Shown here in pieces: positions 15,701-30,200 of a DNA stretch of 64,000 bases. This DNA comes from Halictus rubicundus (lineage: Eukaryota; Arthropoda; Insecta; Hymenoptera; Halictidae): the NCBI RefSeq assembly GCF_050948215.1, contig NW_027488771.1, forward strand, positions 1 through 64,000, written 5' to 3'. Under the pieces are notes generated by a model. It saw only the letters and a program-made list of their open reading frames with translations, made no database searches and was not told the origin of the DNA. The position numbers and the translations under genes were made by a program. Every line of letters starts with the position of its first letter. The first letter of the stretch is position 1.

Positions 15701-15860
15701 TCCTATCCTACCCTGTATCCTATCCTATCCTCTGTCCTATCCTATCCTCTATCCTATCCTCTCCTCTATCCTATCCTATCCTCTATCCTATCCTCTCCTC
15801 TATCCTATCCTATCCTCTATCCTATCCTATCCTATCCTCTATCCGATCCTCTATCCTAGC
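12800..15860 (+). repeat. HOR-B sub-block repeated at 2,723 bp
   Basis: The ATG-bearing CTATGCTATCC variant at 12807 and the following 330 bp recur at 15530, with the same run of downstream variants (TATATTATCC, TCCTGTCC, TATCATC, TACCCTGTATCC) and the same terminating CCTAGCC. Both copies read open for exactly 110 codons including stop. Other ATG variants at 13768 and 13955 are 187 bp apart, which is eleven 17-bp monomers, indicating a smaller duplication inside the block. Confidence 0.8.
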
Positions 15861-18800
15861 CTATCCTCTATTATATCCTATCCTCTATCCTATCCTATCC
15901 TCTATCCTATCCTATCCTCTATCCTATCCTCTCCTCTATCCTATCCTATCCTCTATCCTATCCTATCCTCTATCCTATCCTATCCTCTATCCTTTCCTCT
16001 ATCCTATCCTATCCTCTATCCTATCCTATCCTATCCTCTATCCTATCCTATCCTCTATCCTATCCTATCCTCTATCCTATCCTATCCTCTATCCTATCCT
16101 ATCCTCTATCCTATCCTATCCTCTATCCTATCCTATACTCTATCCTATCCTATCCTCTATCCTATCCTATCCTCTATCCTATCCTATCCTCTATCCTATC
16201 TTATCCTCTATCCTATCCTATCGTCTATCCTATAATATCCTCTATCCTATCCTATCCTCTATCCTATCCTATCCTCTATCCTATCCTATCGTCTATCCTA
16301 TCCTATCCTCTATCGTATCCTATCCTCTATCCTATCCTATCCTCTATCCTATCCTACCCTCTATCCTATCCTATCCTCTATCCTTTCCTCTATCCTATCC
16401 TATCCTGTATCCTGTCCTATCCTCTATCCTATCCTATCCTCTATCCTATCCTCTATCCTATCCTATCCTCTATCCTATCCTATCCTCTATCCTATCGTAT
16501 CCTCTATCGTATCCTATCCTCTATCCTATCCTATCCTCTATCCTATCCTTTCCTCTATTCTATCCAATCCTCTATCCTATCCTATCCTCTATCCTATCCT
16601 ATCCTCTATCCTATACTATCCTCTATCCTATCCTATCCCCTATCCTATCCTATCCTCTATCTATTCCACTATCCTATCCTATCCTCTATCCGATCCTCTA
16701 TCCTATCCTATCCTGTATCCTGTCCTATCCTCTATCCAATCCTATCCTATATCCTATCCTTCCCTCTATCCTATCCTATCCTCTATCCTATCCTATCCTC
16801 TATCCTCTATCCTATCCTATCCCCTATCCTATCCTATCCACTATCCGACCCTCTATCCTAGCCTATCCTCTATTATATCCTATCCCCTATCCTATCCTAT
16901 CCTCTATCCTATCCTATCCTCTATCCTATCCTACCCTCTATCCTATCCTATCCTCTATCCTTTCCTCTATCCTATTCTATCCTCTATCCTATCCTATCCT
17001 CTATCCGATCCTCTATCCTATCCTATCCTCTATCGTATCCTATCCTCTATCCTATCCTATCCTCTATCCTATCCTCTATCCTATCCTATCCTCTATCCTA
17101 TCCTATCCTCTATCCTATCCTATCCTCTATCCTATCGTATCCTTTATCGTATCCTATCCTCTATCCTATCCTATCCTCTATCCTATCCTTTCCTCTATTC
17201 TATCCAATCCTCTATCCTATCCTATCCTCTATCCTATCCTATCCTCTATCCTATACTATCCTCTATCCTATCCTATCCCCTATCCTATCCTATCCACTAT
17301 CCGACCCTCTATCCTAGCCTATCCTCTATTATATCCTATCCCCTATCCTATCCTATCCTCTATCCTATCCTATCCTCTATCCTATCCTCTCCTCTATCCT
17401 ATCCTATCCTCTATCCTATCCTATCCTCTATCCTATCCTATCCTCTATAGTATCCTATCCTCTATCCTATCCTATCCTATCCTCTATCCTATCCTCTATC
17501 CTATCCTCTATCCTATCCTATCCTCTATCCTATCCTCTATAATATCGTTTACTCTATCATATCCTATCCTCTATCCTATAATATCATCTATCCTATTCTA
17601 TCCTCTATCCTATCCTCTATCATATCCAATCCTCTATCGTATCCTCTATCCTATCCTATCCTCTATCCTATCCTATCCTCTATCCTATCCTATCCTCTAT
17701 CCTCTATCCTATCCTATCCTCTATCCTATCCTATCTTCTATCCTCTCCTCTATCCTATCCTATCCTCTATCCTATCCTATCCTCTATCCTATCCTATCCT
17801 CTATCCAATCCTATCCTCTATCCTATCCTATCCTCTATCCTATCCTATCCTCTATCCTATCCTATCCTCTATCCTATCCTATCCTCTATCCTATCCTTTC
17901 CTCAATCCTATTATATCCTCTATCCTATCCTATCCTCTATCCTATCCTATCCTCTATCCTATCCTATCCCCTATCCTATCCTATCCTCTATCCTTTCCTC
18001 TATCCTATCCTATCCTCTATCCTATCCTATCCTCTATCCTATCCTATCCTCTATCCTATCCTATCCTCTAACCTATCCTATCCTCTATCCGATACTCTAT
18101 CCTATCCTATCCTCTATCCTATCCTATACTCTATCCTATCCTATCCTCTATCCAATCCTATCCTCTATCCTATCCTATCCTCTATCCTATCCTATCCTCT
18201 ATCCTATCCTATCGTCTATCCTATCCTATCCTCTATCCTATCCTATCCTCTATCCTATCCTATCCTCTATCCTATCCTATCCTCTATCCTATCCTATCGT
18301 CTATCCTATCCTATCCTCTATCCTATCCTATCGTCTATCCTATCCTATCCTCTATCGTATCCTATCCTCTATCCTATCCTATCCTCTATCCTATCCTACC
18401 CTCTATCCTATCCTATCCTCTATCCTTTCCTCTATCCTATTCTATCCTCTATCCTATCCTATCCTCTATCCGATCCTCTATCCTATCCTATCCTGTATCC
18501 TGTCCTATCCTCTATCCTATCCTATCCTCTATCCTATGCTATCCTCTATCCTATCGTATCCTCTATCGTATCCTATCCTCTATCCTATCCTATCCTCTAT
18601 CCTATCCTTTCCTCTATTCTATCCAATCCTCTATCCTATCCTATCCTCTATCCTATCCTATCCTCTATCCTATACTATCCTCTATCCTATCCTATCCCCT
18701 ATCCTATCCTATCCTCTATCTATTCCACTATCCTATCCTATCCTCTATCCTATCCTATCCTCTATCCTATCCTATCCTCTATCCAATCCTATCCTCTATC

Positions 18801-20995
18801 CTATCCTATCCTCTATCCTATCCTATCCTCTATCCTATCCTATCCTCTATCCTATCCTTTCCTCAATCCTATCCTATCCTCTATCCTATCCTATCCTCTA
18901 TCCTCTCCTCTATCCTATCCTATCCTATCCTCTATGCTATCCTACCCTCTTTCCTATCCTATCCTCTATCCTATCCTATCCTCTATCCTATATTATCCTC
19001 TATCCTATCCTATCCTCTATCCTATCCTCTCCTCTATCCTATCCTATCCTCTATCCTATCCTATCCTATCCTCTATCCGATCCTCTATCCTAGCCTATCC
19101 TCTATTATATCCTATCCTCTATCCTATCCTATCCTCTATCCTATCCTATCCTCTATCCTATCCTCTCCTCTATCCTATCCTATCCTCTATCCTATCCTAT
19201 CCTCTATCCTATCCTATCCTCTATCCTATCCTATCCTCTATCCGATCCTCTATCCTATCCTATCCTCTATCCTATCCTATCCTCTATCCTATCCTATCCT
19301 ATCCTCTATCCTATCCCATCCTCTATCCTATCCTTTCCTCAATCCTATTATATCCTCTATCCTATCCTATCCTCTATCCTATCCTATCCTCTATCCTATC
19401 CTATCCCCTATCCTATCCTATCCTCTATCCTTTCCTCTATCCTATCCTATCCTCTATCCTATCCTATCCTATCCTCTATCCTATCCTATCCTCTATCCTA
19501 TCCTATCCTCTATCCTATCCTATCCTCTATCCTATCCTATCCTCTATCCTATCCTATCCTCTATCCTATCCTATACTCTATCCTATCCTATCCTCTATCC
19601 TATCCTATCCTCTATCCTATCCTATCCTCTATCCTATCTTATCCTCTATCCTATCCTATCGTCTATCCTATAATATCCTCTATCCTATCCTATCCTCTAT
19701 CCTATCCTATCCTCTATCCTATCCTATCGTCTATCCTATCCTATCCTCTATCGTATCCTATCCTCTATCCTATCCTATCCTCTATCCTATCCTACCCTCT
19801 ATCCTATCCTATCCTCTATCCTTTCCTCTATCCTATCCTATCCTGTATCCTGTCCTATCCTCTATCCTATCCTATCCTCTATCCTATCCTCTATCCTATC
19901 CTATCCTCTATCCTATCCTATCCTCTATCCTATCGTATCCTCTATCGTATCCTATCCTCTATCCTATCCTATCCTCTATCCTATCCTTTCCTCTATTCTA
20001 TCCAATCCTCTATCCTATCCTATCCTCTATCCTATCCTATCCTCTATCCTATACTATCCTCTATCCTATCCTATCCCCTATCCTATCCTATCCTCTATCT
20101 ATTCCACTATCCTATCCTATCCTCTATCCGATCCTCTATCCTATCCTATCCTGTATCCTGTCCTATCCTCTATCCAATCCTATCCTATATCCTATCCTTC
20201 CCTCTATCCTATCCTATCCTCTATCCTATCCTATCCTCTATCCTCTATCCTATCCTATCCCCTATCCTATCCTATCCACTATCCGACCCTCTATCCTAGC
20301 CTATCCTCTATTATATCCTATCCCCTATCCTATCCTATCCTCTATCCTATCCTATCCTCTATCCTATCCTACCCTCTATCCTATCCTATCCTCTATCCTT
20401 TCCTCTATCCTATTCTATCCTCTATCCTATCCTATCCTCTATCCGATCCTCTATCCTATCCTATCCTCTATCGTATCCTATCCTCTATCCTATCCTATCC
20501 TCTATCCTATCCTCTATCCTATCCTATCCTCTATCCTATCCTATCCTCTATCCTATCCTATCCTCTATCCTATCGTATCCTTTATCGTATCCTATCCTCT
20601 ATCCTATCCTATCCTCTATCCTATCCTGTCCTCTATTCTATCCAATCCTCTATCCTATCCTATCCTCTATCCTATCCTATCCTCTATCCTATACTATCCT
20701 CTATCCTATCCTATCCCCTATCCTATCCTATCCACTATCCGACCCTCTATCCTAGCCTATCCTCTATTATATCCTATCCCCTATCCTATCCTATCCTCTA
20801 TCCTATCCTATCCTCTATCCTATCCTCTCCTCTATCCTATCCTATCCTCTATCCTATCCTATCCTCTATCCTATCCTATCCTCTATAGTATCCTATCCTC
20901 TATCCTATCCTATCCTATCCTCTATCCTATCCTCTATCCTATCCTCTATCCTATCCTATCCTCTATCCTATCCTCTATAATATCGTTTACTCTAT

Positions 20996-21121
20996 CATAT
21001 CCTATCCTCTATCCTATAATATCATCTATCCTATTCTATCCTCTATCCTATCCTCTATCATATCCTATCCTCTATCCTATAATATCATCTATCCTATTCT
21101 ATCCTCTATCCTATCCTCTAT
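20996..21121 (+). repeat. Perfect 63-bp tandem duplication inside a TATAATATCG module
   Basis: The segment beginning CATATCCTATCC at 20996 and running through TATAATATCATC and TATTCTATCC is repeated immediately from 21059, after which the module continues with CATATCCAATCC. The other HOR-B copies (for example from 17547) carry it once. The 63-bp length exactly explains the change in inter-copy offset from 3438 to 3501 bp across this point. Confidence 0.9.
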
Positions 21122-24100
21122 CATATCCAATCCTCTATCGTATCCTCTATCCTATCCTATCCTCTATCCTATCCTATCCTCTATCCTATCCTATCCTCTA
21201 TCCTCTATCCTATCCTATCCTCTATCCTATCCTATCTTCTATCCTCTCCTCTATCCTATCCTATCCTCTATCCTATCCTATCCTCTATCCTATCCTATCC
21301 TCTATCCAATCCTATCCTCTATCCTATCCTATCCTCTATCCTATCCTATCCTCTATCCTATCCTATCCTCTATCCTATCCTATCCTCTATCCTATCCTTT
21401 CCTCAATCCTATTATATCCTCTATCCTATCCTATCCTCTATCCTATCCTATCCTCTATCCTATCCTATCCCCTATCCTATCCTATCCTCTATCCTTTCCT
21501 CTATCCTATCCTATCCTCTATCCTATCCTATCCTCTATCCTATCCTATCCTCTATCCTATCCTATCCTCTAACCTATCCTATCCTCTATCCGATACTCTA
21601 TCCTATCCTATCCTCTATCCTATCCTATACTCTATCCTATCCTATCCTCTATCCAATCCTATCCTCTATCCTATCCTATCCTCTATCCTATCCTATCCTC
21701 TATCCTATCCTATCGTCTATCCTATCCTATCCTCTATCCTATCCTATCCTCTATCCTATCCTATCCTCTATCCTATCCTATCCTCTATCCTATCCTATCG
21801 TCTATCCTATCCTATCCTCTATCCTATCCTATCGTCTATCCTATCCTATCCTCTATCGTATCCTATCCTCTATCCTATCCTATCCTCTATCCTATCCTAC
21901 CCTCTATCCTATCCTATCCTCTATCCTTTCCTCTATCCTATTCTATCCTCTATCCTATCCTATCCTCTATCCGATCCTCTATCCTATCCTATCCTGTATC
22001 CTGTCCTATCCTCTATCCTATCCTATCCTCTATCCTATGCTATCCTCTATCCTATCGTATCCTCTATCGTATCCTATCCTCTATCCTATCCTATCCTCTA
22101 TCCTATCCTTTCCTCTATTCTATCCAATCCTCTATCCTATCCTATCCTCTATCCTATCCTATCCTCTATCCTATACTATCCTCTATCCTATCCTATCCCC
22201 TATCCTATCCTATCCTCTATCTATTCCACTATCCTATCCTATCCTCTATCCTATCCTATCCTCTATCCTATCCTATCCTCTATCCAATCCTATCCTCTAT
22301 CCTATCCTATCCTCTATCCTATCCTATCCTCTATCCTATCCTATCCTCTATCCTATCCTTTCCTCAATCCTATCCTATCCTCTATCCTATCCTATCCTCT
22401 ATCCTCTCCTCTATCCTATCCTATCCTATCCTCTATGCTATCCTACCCTCTTTCCTATCCTATCCTCTATCCTATCCTATCCTCTATCCTATATTATCCT
22501 CTATCCTATCCTATCCTCTATCGTATCCTATCCTCTATCCTGTCCTATCCTCTATCCTATCCTATCCTCTATCCTATCCTATCCTTTATCCTATCCTATC
22601 ATCTATCCTATCCTACCCTGTATCCTATCCTATCCTCTGTCCTATCCTATCCTCTATCCTATCCTCTCCTCTATCCTATCCTATCCTCTATCCTATCCTC
22701 TCCTCTATCCTATCCTATCCTCTATCCGATCCTCTATCCTATCCTATCCTCTATCCTATCCTATACTCTATCCTATCCTATCCTCTATCCTATACTAGCC
22801 TCTACCTTATCCTATCCTCTATCCTATCCAATTACCTATCCTACCCTCTATCCTATCCTATCCTCTATCCTATCCTATCCTATCCTCTATCCTATCCCAT
22901 CCTCTATCCTATCCTTTCCTCAATCCTATTATATCCTCTATCCTATCCTATCCTCTATCCTATCCTATCCTCTATCCTATCCTATCCCCTATCCTATCCT
23001 ATCCTCTATCCTTTCCTCTATCCTATCCTATCCTCTATCCTATCCTATCCTCTATCCTATCCTATCCTCTATCCTATCCTATCCTCTATCCTATCCTATC
23101 CTCTATCCTATCCTATCCTCTATCCTATCCTATCCTCTATCCTATCCTATCCTCTATCCTATCCTATACTCTATCCTATCCTATCCTCTATCCTATCCTA
23201 TCCTCTATCCTATCCTATCCTCTATCCTATCTTATCCTCTATCCTATCCTATCGTCTATCCTATAATATCCTCTATCCTATCCTATCCTCTATCCTATCC
23301 TATCCTCTATCCTATCCTATCCTCTATCCTATCCTATCCTCTATCCTATCCTATCCTCTATCCTATCCTATCGTCTATCCTATCCTATCCTCTATCGTAT
23401 CCTATCCTCTATCCTATCCTATCCTCTATCCTATCCTACCCTCTATCCTATCCTATCCTCTATCCTTTCCTCTATCCTATCCTATCCTGTATCCTGTCCT
23501 ATCCTCTATCCTATCCTATCCTCTATCCTATCCTCTATCCTATCCTATCCTCTATCCTATCCTATCCTCTATCCTATCGTATCCTCTATCGTATCCTATC
23601 CTCTATCCTATCCTATCCTCTATCCTATCCTTTCCTCTATTCTATCCAATCCTCTATCCTATCCTATCCTCTATCCTATCCTATCCTCTATCCTATACTA
23701 TCCTCTATCCTATCCTATCCCCTATCCTATCCTATCCTCTATGTATTCCACTATCCTATCCTATCCTCTATCCGATCCTCTATCCTATCCTATCCTGTAT
23801 CCTGTCCTATCCTCTATCCAATCCTATCCTATATCCTATCCTTCCCTCTATCCTATCCTATCCTCTATCCTATCCTATCCTCTATCCTCTATCCTATCCT
23901 ATCCCCTATCCTATCCTATCCACTATCCGACCCTCTATCCTAGCCTATCCTCTATTATATCCTATCCCCTATCCTATCCTATCCTCTATCCTATCCTATC
24001 CTCTATCCTATCCTCTCCTCTATCCTATCCTATCCTCTATCCTATCCTATCCTCTATCCTATCCTATCCTCTATCCTATCCTATCCTATCCTCTATCCTA

Positions 24101-25194
24101 TCCTCTATCCTATCCTCTATCCTATCCTATCCTCTATCCTATCCTCTATAATATCGTTTACTCTATCATATCCTATCCTCTATCCTATAATATCATCTAT
24201 CCTATTCTATCCTCTATCCTATCCTCTATCATATCCAATCCTCTATCCTCTCCTCTATCCTATCCTATCCTCTATCCTATCCTATCCTCTATGCTATCCT
24301 ACCCTCTTTCCTATCCTCTCCTCTATCCTATCCTATCCTCTATCCTATCCTATCCTCTATCCTATCCTATCCTCTATCCTATCCTATCCTCTATCCTATC
24401 CTATCCTCTATCCTATCCTATCCTATCCTCTATCCGATCCTCTATCCTATCCTATCCTCTATCCTATACTAGCCTCTACCTTATCCTATCCTCTATCCTA
24501 TCCAATTACCTATCCTACCGTCTATCCTATCCTATCCTCTATCCTATCCTATCCTCTATCCTATCCCATCCTCTATCCTATCCTTTCCTCAATCCTATTA
24601 TATCCTCTATCCTATCCTATCCTCTATCCTATCCTATCCTCTATCCTATCCTATCCCCTATCCTATCCTATCCTCTATCCTTTCCTCTATCCTATCCTAT
24701 CCTCTATCCTATCCTATCCTCTATCCTATCCTATCCTCTATCCTATCCTATCCTCTATCCTATCCTATCCTCTATCCTATCCTATCCTCTATCCTATCCT
24801 ATCCTCTATCCTATCCTATCCTCTATCCTATCCTATCCTCTATCCTATCCTATCCTCTATCCTATCCTCTCCTCTATCCAATCCTATCCTATATCCTATC
24901 CTTTCCTCTATCCTATCCAATCCTCTATCCTATCCTATCCTCTATCCTATCGTATCATCTATCGTATCCTATCCTCTATCCTATCCTATCCTCTATCCTA
25001 TCCTCTATCCTATCCTATCCTCTATCCTATCCTCTATCCTATCCTATCCTCTATCCTATCCTCTATCCTATCCTATCCTCTATCCTATCCTATCGTCTAT
25101 CCTAGCCTATCCTCTATCCTATCCTATCCTCTATCCTATCCTATACTCTATCCTATCGTATCCTCTATCCTATCCTATCCTCTATCCTATCCTA

Positions 25195-25439
25195 TCCTCT
25201 ATCCTCTATCCTCTATCCTCTATCCTCTATCCTCTATCCTCTATCCTCTATCCTCTATCCTCTATCCTCTATCCTCTATCCTCTATCCTCTATCCTCTAT
25301 CCTCTATCCTCTATCCTCTATCCTCTATCCTCTATCCTCTATCCTCTATCCTCTATCCTCTATCCTCTATCCTCTATCCTCTATCCTCTATCCTCTATCC
25401 TCTATCCTCTATCCTCTATCCTCTATCCTCTATCCTCTA
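25195..25439 (+). repeat. Pure (TCCTCTA) array, 35 units
   Basis: An uninterrupted run of the 7-bp word, 245 bp long and an exact multiple of 7, so no indel. It is the first long L run in the window. Confidence 0.95.
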
Positions 25440-26961
25440 TCCTATCCTATCCTCTATCCTATCCTATCCTCTATCCTATCCTATCCTCTATCCTATCCTA
25501 TCCTCTATCCTATCCTATCCTCTATCCTATCCTATCCTCTATCCTATCCTATCCTCTATCCTATCCTATCCTCTATCCTATCCTATCCTCTATCCTATCC
25601 TATCCTCTATCCTATCCTATCCTCTATCCGATCCTCTATCCTATCCTATCCTCTATCCTATCCTATCCCCTATCCTATCCTATCCTGTATCCTGTCCTAT
25701 CCTCTATCCTATCCTATCCTCTATCCTATCCTTTCCTCTATCCTATCCAATCCTCTATCCTATCCTATCCTCTATCCTATCGTATCATCTATCGTATCCT
25801 ATCCTCTATCCTATCCTATCCTCTATCCTATCGTATCCTCTATCGTATCCTATCCTCTATCCTATCCTATCCTCTTTCCTATCCTATCCTCTATCCTCTA
25901 TCCTCTATCCTCTATCCTCTATCCTGTCCTATCCTCTATCCTCTATCCTCTATCCTCTATCCTCTATCCTGTCCTATCCTCTATCCTATCCTATCCTATC
26001 CTCTATCCTATCCTATCCTATCCTCTATCCTATCCTATCCTCTATCCTATCGTATCCTCTATCCTATCCTATCCTCTATCCTATCCTATCCTCTATCCTA
26101 TCCTATCCTCTATCCTATCCTATCCTCTATCCTATCCTCTCCTCTATGCAATCCTATCCTATATCCTATCCTTTCCTCTATCCTATCCTATCCTCTATCG
26201 TATCCTATCCTCTATCCTATCCCATCCTCTATCCTATCCTATCCTCTATCCTATCCTCTATCCTATCCTATCCTCTATCCTATCCTCTATCCTATCCTAT
26301 CCTCTATCCTATCCCCTATCCTATCCTATCCTCTATCCTATCCTATCGTCTATCCTATCCTATCCTCTATCCTATCCTCTATAATATCGTTTACTCTATC
26401 ATATCCTATCCTCTATCCTATAATATCATCTATCCTATTCTATCCTCTATCCTATCGTCTATCATATCCTATCCTCTATCCTATCCTATCCTCTATCCTA
26501 TCCTATCCTCTATCCTATCCTATCCTCTATCCTATCCTATCCTCTATCCTATCCCATCCTCTATCCTATCCTATCCTCTATCCTATCCTATCCTCTATCC
26601 TATCCTATCCTCTATCCTATCCTATCCTCTATCCTATCCTCTCCTCTATCCAATCCTATCCTATATCCTATCCTTTCCTCTATCCTATCCAATCCTCTAT
26701 CCTATCCTATCCTCTATCCTATCGTATCATCTATCGTATCCTATCCTCTATCCTATCCTATCCTCTATCCTATCCTCTATCCTATCCTATCCTCTATCCT
26801 ATCCTCTATCCTATCCTATCCTCTATCCTATCCTCTATCCTATCCTATCCTCTATCCTATCCTATCGTCTATCCTATCCTATCGTCTATCCTATCCTATC
26901 CTCTATCCTATCCTATCCTCTATCCGATCCTCTATCCTATCCTATCCTCTATCCTATCCTA

Positions 26962-27206
26962 TCCTCTATCCTCTATCCTCTATCCTCTATCCTCTATCCT
27001 CTATCCTCTATCCTCTATCCTCTATCCTCTATCCTCTATCCTCTATCCTCTATCCTCTATCCTCTATCCTCTATCCTCTATCCTCTATCCTCTATCCTCT
27101 ATCCTCTATCCTCTATCCTCTATCCTCTATCCTCTATCCTCTATCCTCTATCCTCTATCCTCTATCCTCTATCCTCTATCCTCTATCCTCTATCCTCTAT
27201 CCTCTA
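26962..27206 (+). repeat. Pure (TCCTCTA) array, 35 units
   Basis: A 245-bp uninterrupted run, the duplicate of the array 1767 bp upstream with the same unit count. Confidence 0.95.
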
Positions 27207-30200
27207 TCCTATCCTATCCTCTATCCTATCCTATCCTCTATCCTATCCTATCCTCTATCCTATCCTATCCTCTATCCTATCCTATCCTCTATCCTATCCT
27301 ATCCTCTATCCTATCCTATCCTCTATCCTATCCTATCCTCTATCCTATCCTATCCTCTATCCTATCCTATCCTCTATCCTATCCTATCCTCTATCCGATC
27401 CTCTATCCTATCCTATCCTCTATCCTATCCTATCCCCTATCCTATCCTATCCTGTATCCTGTCCTATCCTCTATCCTATCCTATCCTCTATCCTATCCTT
27501 TCCTCTATCCTATCCAATCCTCTATCCTATCCTATCCTCTATCCTATCGTATCATCTATCGTATCCTATCCTCTATCCTATCCTATCCTCTATCCTATCG
27601 TATCCTCTATCGTATCCTATCCTCTATCCTATCCTATCCTCTTTCCTATCCTATCCTCTATCCTCTATCCTCTATCCTCTATCCTCTATCCTGTCCTATC
27701 CTCTATCCTCTATCCTCTATCCTCTATCCTCTATCCTGTCCTATCCTCTATCCTATCCTATCCTATCCTCTATCCTATCCTATCCTATCCTCTATCCTAT
27801 CCTATCCTCTATCCTATCGTATCCTCTATCCTATCCTATCCTCTATCCTATCCTATCCTCTATCCTATCCTATCCTCTATCCTATCCTATCCTCTATCCT
27901 ATCCTCTCCTCTATGCAATCCTATCCTATATCCTATCCTTTCCTCTATCCTATCCTATCCTCTATCCTATCCTATCCTCTATCCTATCGTATCATCTATC
28001 GTATCCTATCCTCTATCCTATCCCATCCTCTATCCTATCCTATCCTCTATCCTATCCTCTATCCTATCCTATCCTCTATCCTATCCTCTATCCTATCCTA
28101 TCCTCTATCCTATCCCCTATCCTATCCTATCCTCTATCCTATCCTATCGTCTATCCTATCCTATCCTCTATCCTATCCTATCCTCTATCCTATCCTATAC
28201 TCTATCCTATCGTATCCTCTATCGTATCCTATCCTCTATCCTATCCTATCCTCTTTCCTATCCTATCCTCTATCCTATCCTATCCTCTATACTATCCTAT
28301 CCTCTATCCTATCCTATCCTCTTTCCTATCCTATCCTCTATCCTATCCTATCCTCTATCCTATCCTATCCTCTATCCGATCCTCTATCCTATCCTATCCT
28401 GTATCCTGTCCTATCCTCTATCCTATCCTATCCTGTATCCTGTCCTATCCTCTATCCTATCCTCTATAATATCGTTTACTCTATCATATCCTATCCTCTA
28501 TCCTATAATATCATCTATCCTATTCTATCCTCTATCCTATCGTCTATCATATCCTATCCTCTATCCTATCCTATCCTCTATCCTATCCTATCCTCTATCC
28601 TATCCTATCCTCTATCCTATCCTATCCTCTATCCTATCCCATCCTCTATCCTATCCTATCCTCTATCCTATCCTATCCTCTATCCTATCCTATCCTCTAT
28701 CCGATCCTCTATCCTATCCTATCCTCTATCCTGTCCTATCCCCTATCCTATCCTATCCTCTATCCTCTCCTCTATCCTATCCTATCCTCTATCCTATCGT
28801 ATCCTCTATCGTATCCTATCCTCTATCCTATCCTATCCTCTATCCTATCCTATCCTCTATCCTATCCTATCCTCTATCCTATCCTTTCCTCAATCCTATT
28901 ATATCCTCTATCCTATCCTATCCTCTATCCTATCCTATCCTCTATCCTATCCTATCCCCTATCCTATCCTATCCTCTATCCTTTCCTCTATCCTATCCTA
29001 TCCTCTATCCTATCCTATCCTCTATCCGATCCTCTATCCTATCCTATCCTGTATCCTGTCCTATCCTCTATCCTATCCTCTATAATATCGTTTACTCTAT
29101 CATATCCTATCCTCTATCCTATAATATCATCTATCCTATTCTATCCTCTATCCTATCTTCTATCATATCCAATCCTCTATCGCATCCTCCACCCTATCGT
29201 ATCCTCTATCATATCCTATCCTCTATCCTATCCTCTATCCTATCCTCTCCTCTATCCAATCCTAACCTATATCCTATCCTTTCCTCTATCCTATCCAATC
29301 CTCTATCCTATCCTATCCTCTATCCTATCGTATCATCTATCGTATCCTATCCTCTATCCTATCCTATCCTCTATCCTATCCTCTATCCTATCCTCTCCTC
29401 TATCCAATCCTATCCTCTATCCTATCCTATCCTCTATCCTATCCTATCCTCTATCCTATCCTATCCTCTATCCTATCCTATCCTCTATCCTATCCTATCC
29501 TCTATCCTATCCTATCCTCTATCCTATCCTATCCTCTATCCTATCCTATCCTCTATCCTATCCTATCCTCTATCCTATCCTATCCTCTATCCTATCCTAT
29601 CCTCTATCCTATCCTATCCTCTATCCTATCCTATCCTCTATCCTATCCTATCCTCTATCCTATCCTATCCTCTATCCTATCCTATCCTCTATCCTATCCT
29701 ATCCTCTATCCGATCCTCTATCCTATCCTATCCTCTATCCTATCCTATCCCCTATCCTATCCTATCCTCTATCCTCTCCTCTATCCTATCCTATCCTCTA
29801 TCCTATCGTATCCTCTATCGTATCCTATCCTCTATCCTATCCTATCCTCTATCCTATCCTATCCTCTATCCTATCCTATCCTCTATCCTATCCTATCCTC
29901 TATCCTATCCTTTCCTCAATCCTATTATATCCTCTATCCTATCCTATCCTCTATCCTATCCTATCCTCTATCCTATCCTATCCCCTATCCTATCCTATCC
30001 TCTATCCCTTCCTCCATCCTATCCTATCCTCTATCCTATCCTATCCTCTATCCGATCCTCTATCCTATCCTATCCTGTATCCTGTCCTATCCTCTATCCT
30101 ATCCTATCCTGTATCCTGTCCTATCCTCTATCCTATCCTCTATAATATCGTTTACTCTATCATATCCTATCCTCTATCCTATAATATCATCTATCCTATT

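Larger units (their letters stand above)
7390..24780 (+). repeat. HOR-B: irregular higher-order repeat with copies 3.1-3.7 kb apart
   Basis: Three independent landmark sets recur. A TTCCC variant (TATCCTTCCCTC) starts at 7464, 16760, 20198 and 23842. A CTAACC variant, followed by CCGATACTC, has its AA pair at 11237, 14324, 18070 and 21571. The TATAATATCGTTTAC module has its G at 9840, 17547, 20985 and 24156. Between 16.7 and 21.0 kb the offset is exactly 3438 bp at two landmarks (16760 to 20198; 17547 to 20985). It becomes 3501 from the CTAACC pair (18070 to 21571) through the ATG variants (18536 to 22037; 18934 to 22435). The 63-bp step is accounted for by a local duplication at 20996-21121. 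Zone edges are approximate. Confidence 0.85.
24780..28160 (+). repeat. Near-identical 1.77 kb tandem duplication
   Basis: Landmarks repeat at exactly 1767 bp: the start and end of a 35-unit L array (25195-25439 and 26962-27206), the G of CCGATCC (25630 and 27397), the G of a TCCTGTCC variant (25926 and 27693), and the ATG of CTATGCAATCC (26146 and 27913). Beyond that point the offset becomes 1801, a difference of two 17-bp monomers, and holds for TCCCATCC, the CCCC variant and TCGTC. The similarity ends near 26,360 in copy one and 28,160 in copy two. The left edge is near 24,780, judged from a CCAATCC landmark offset by 1772 bp. Confidence 0.88.
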
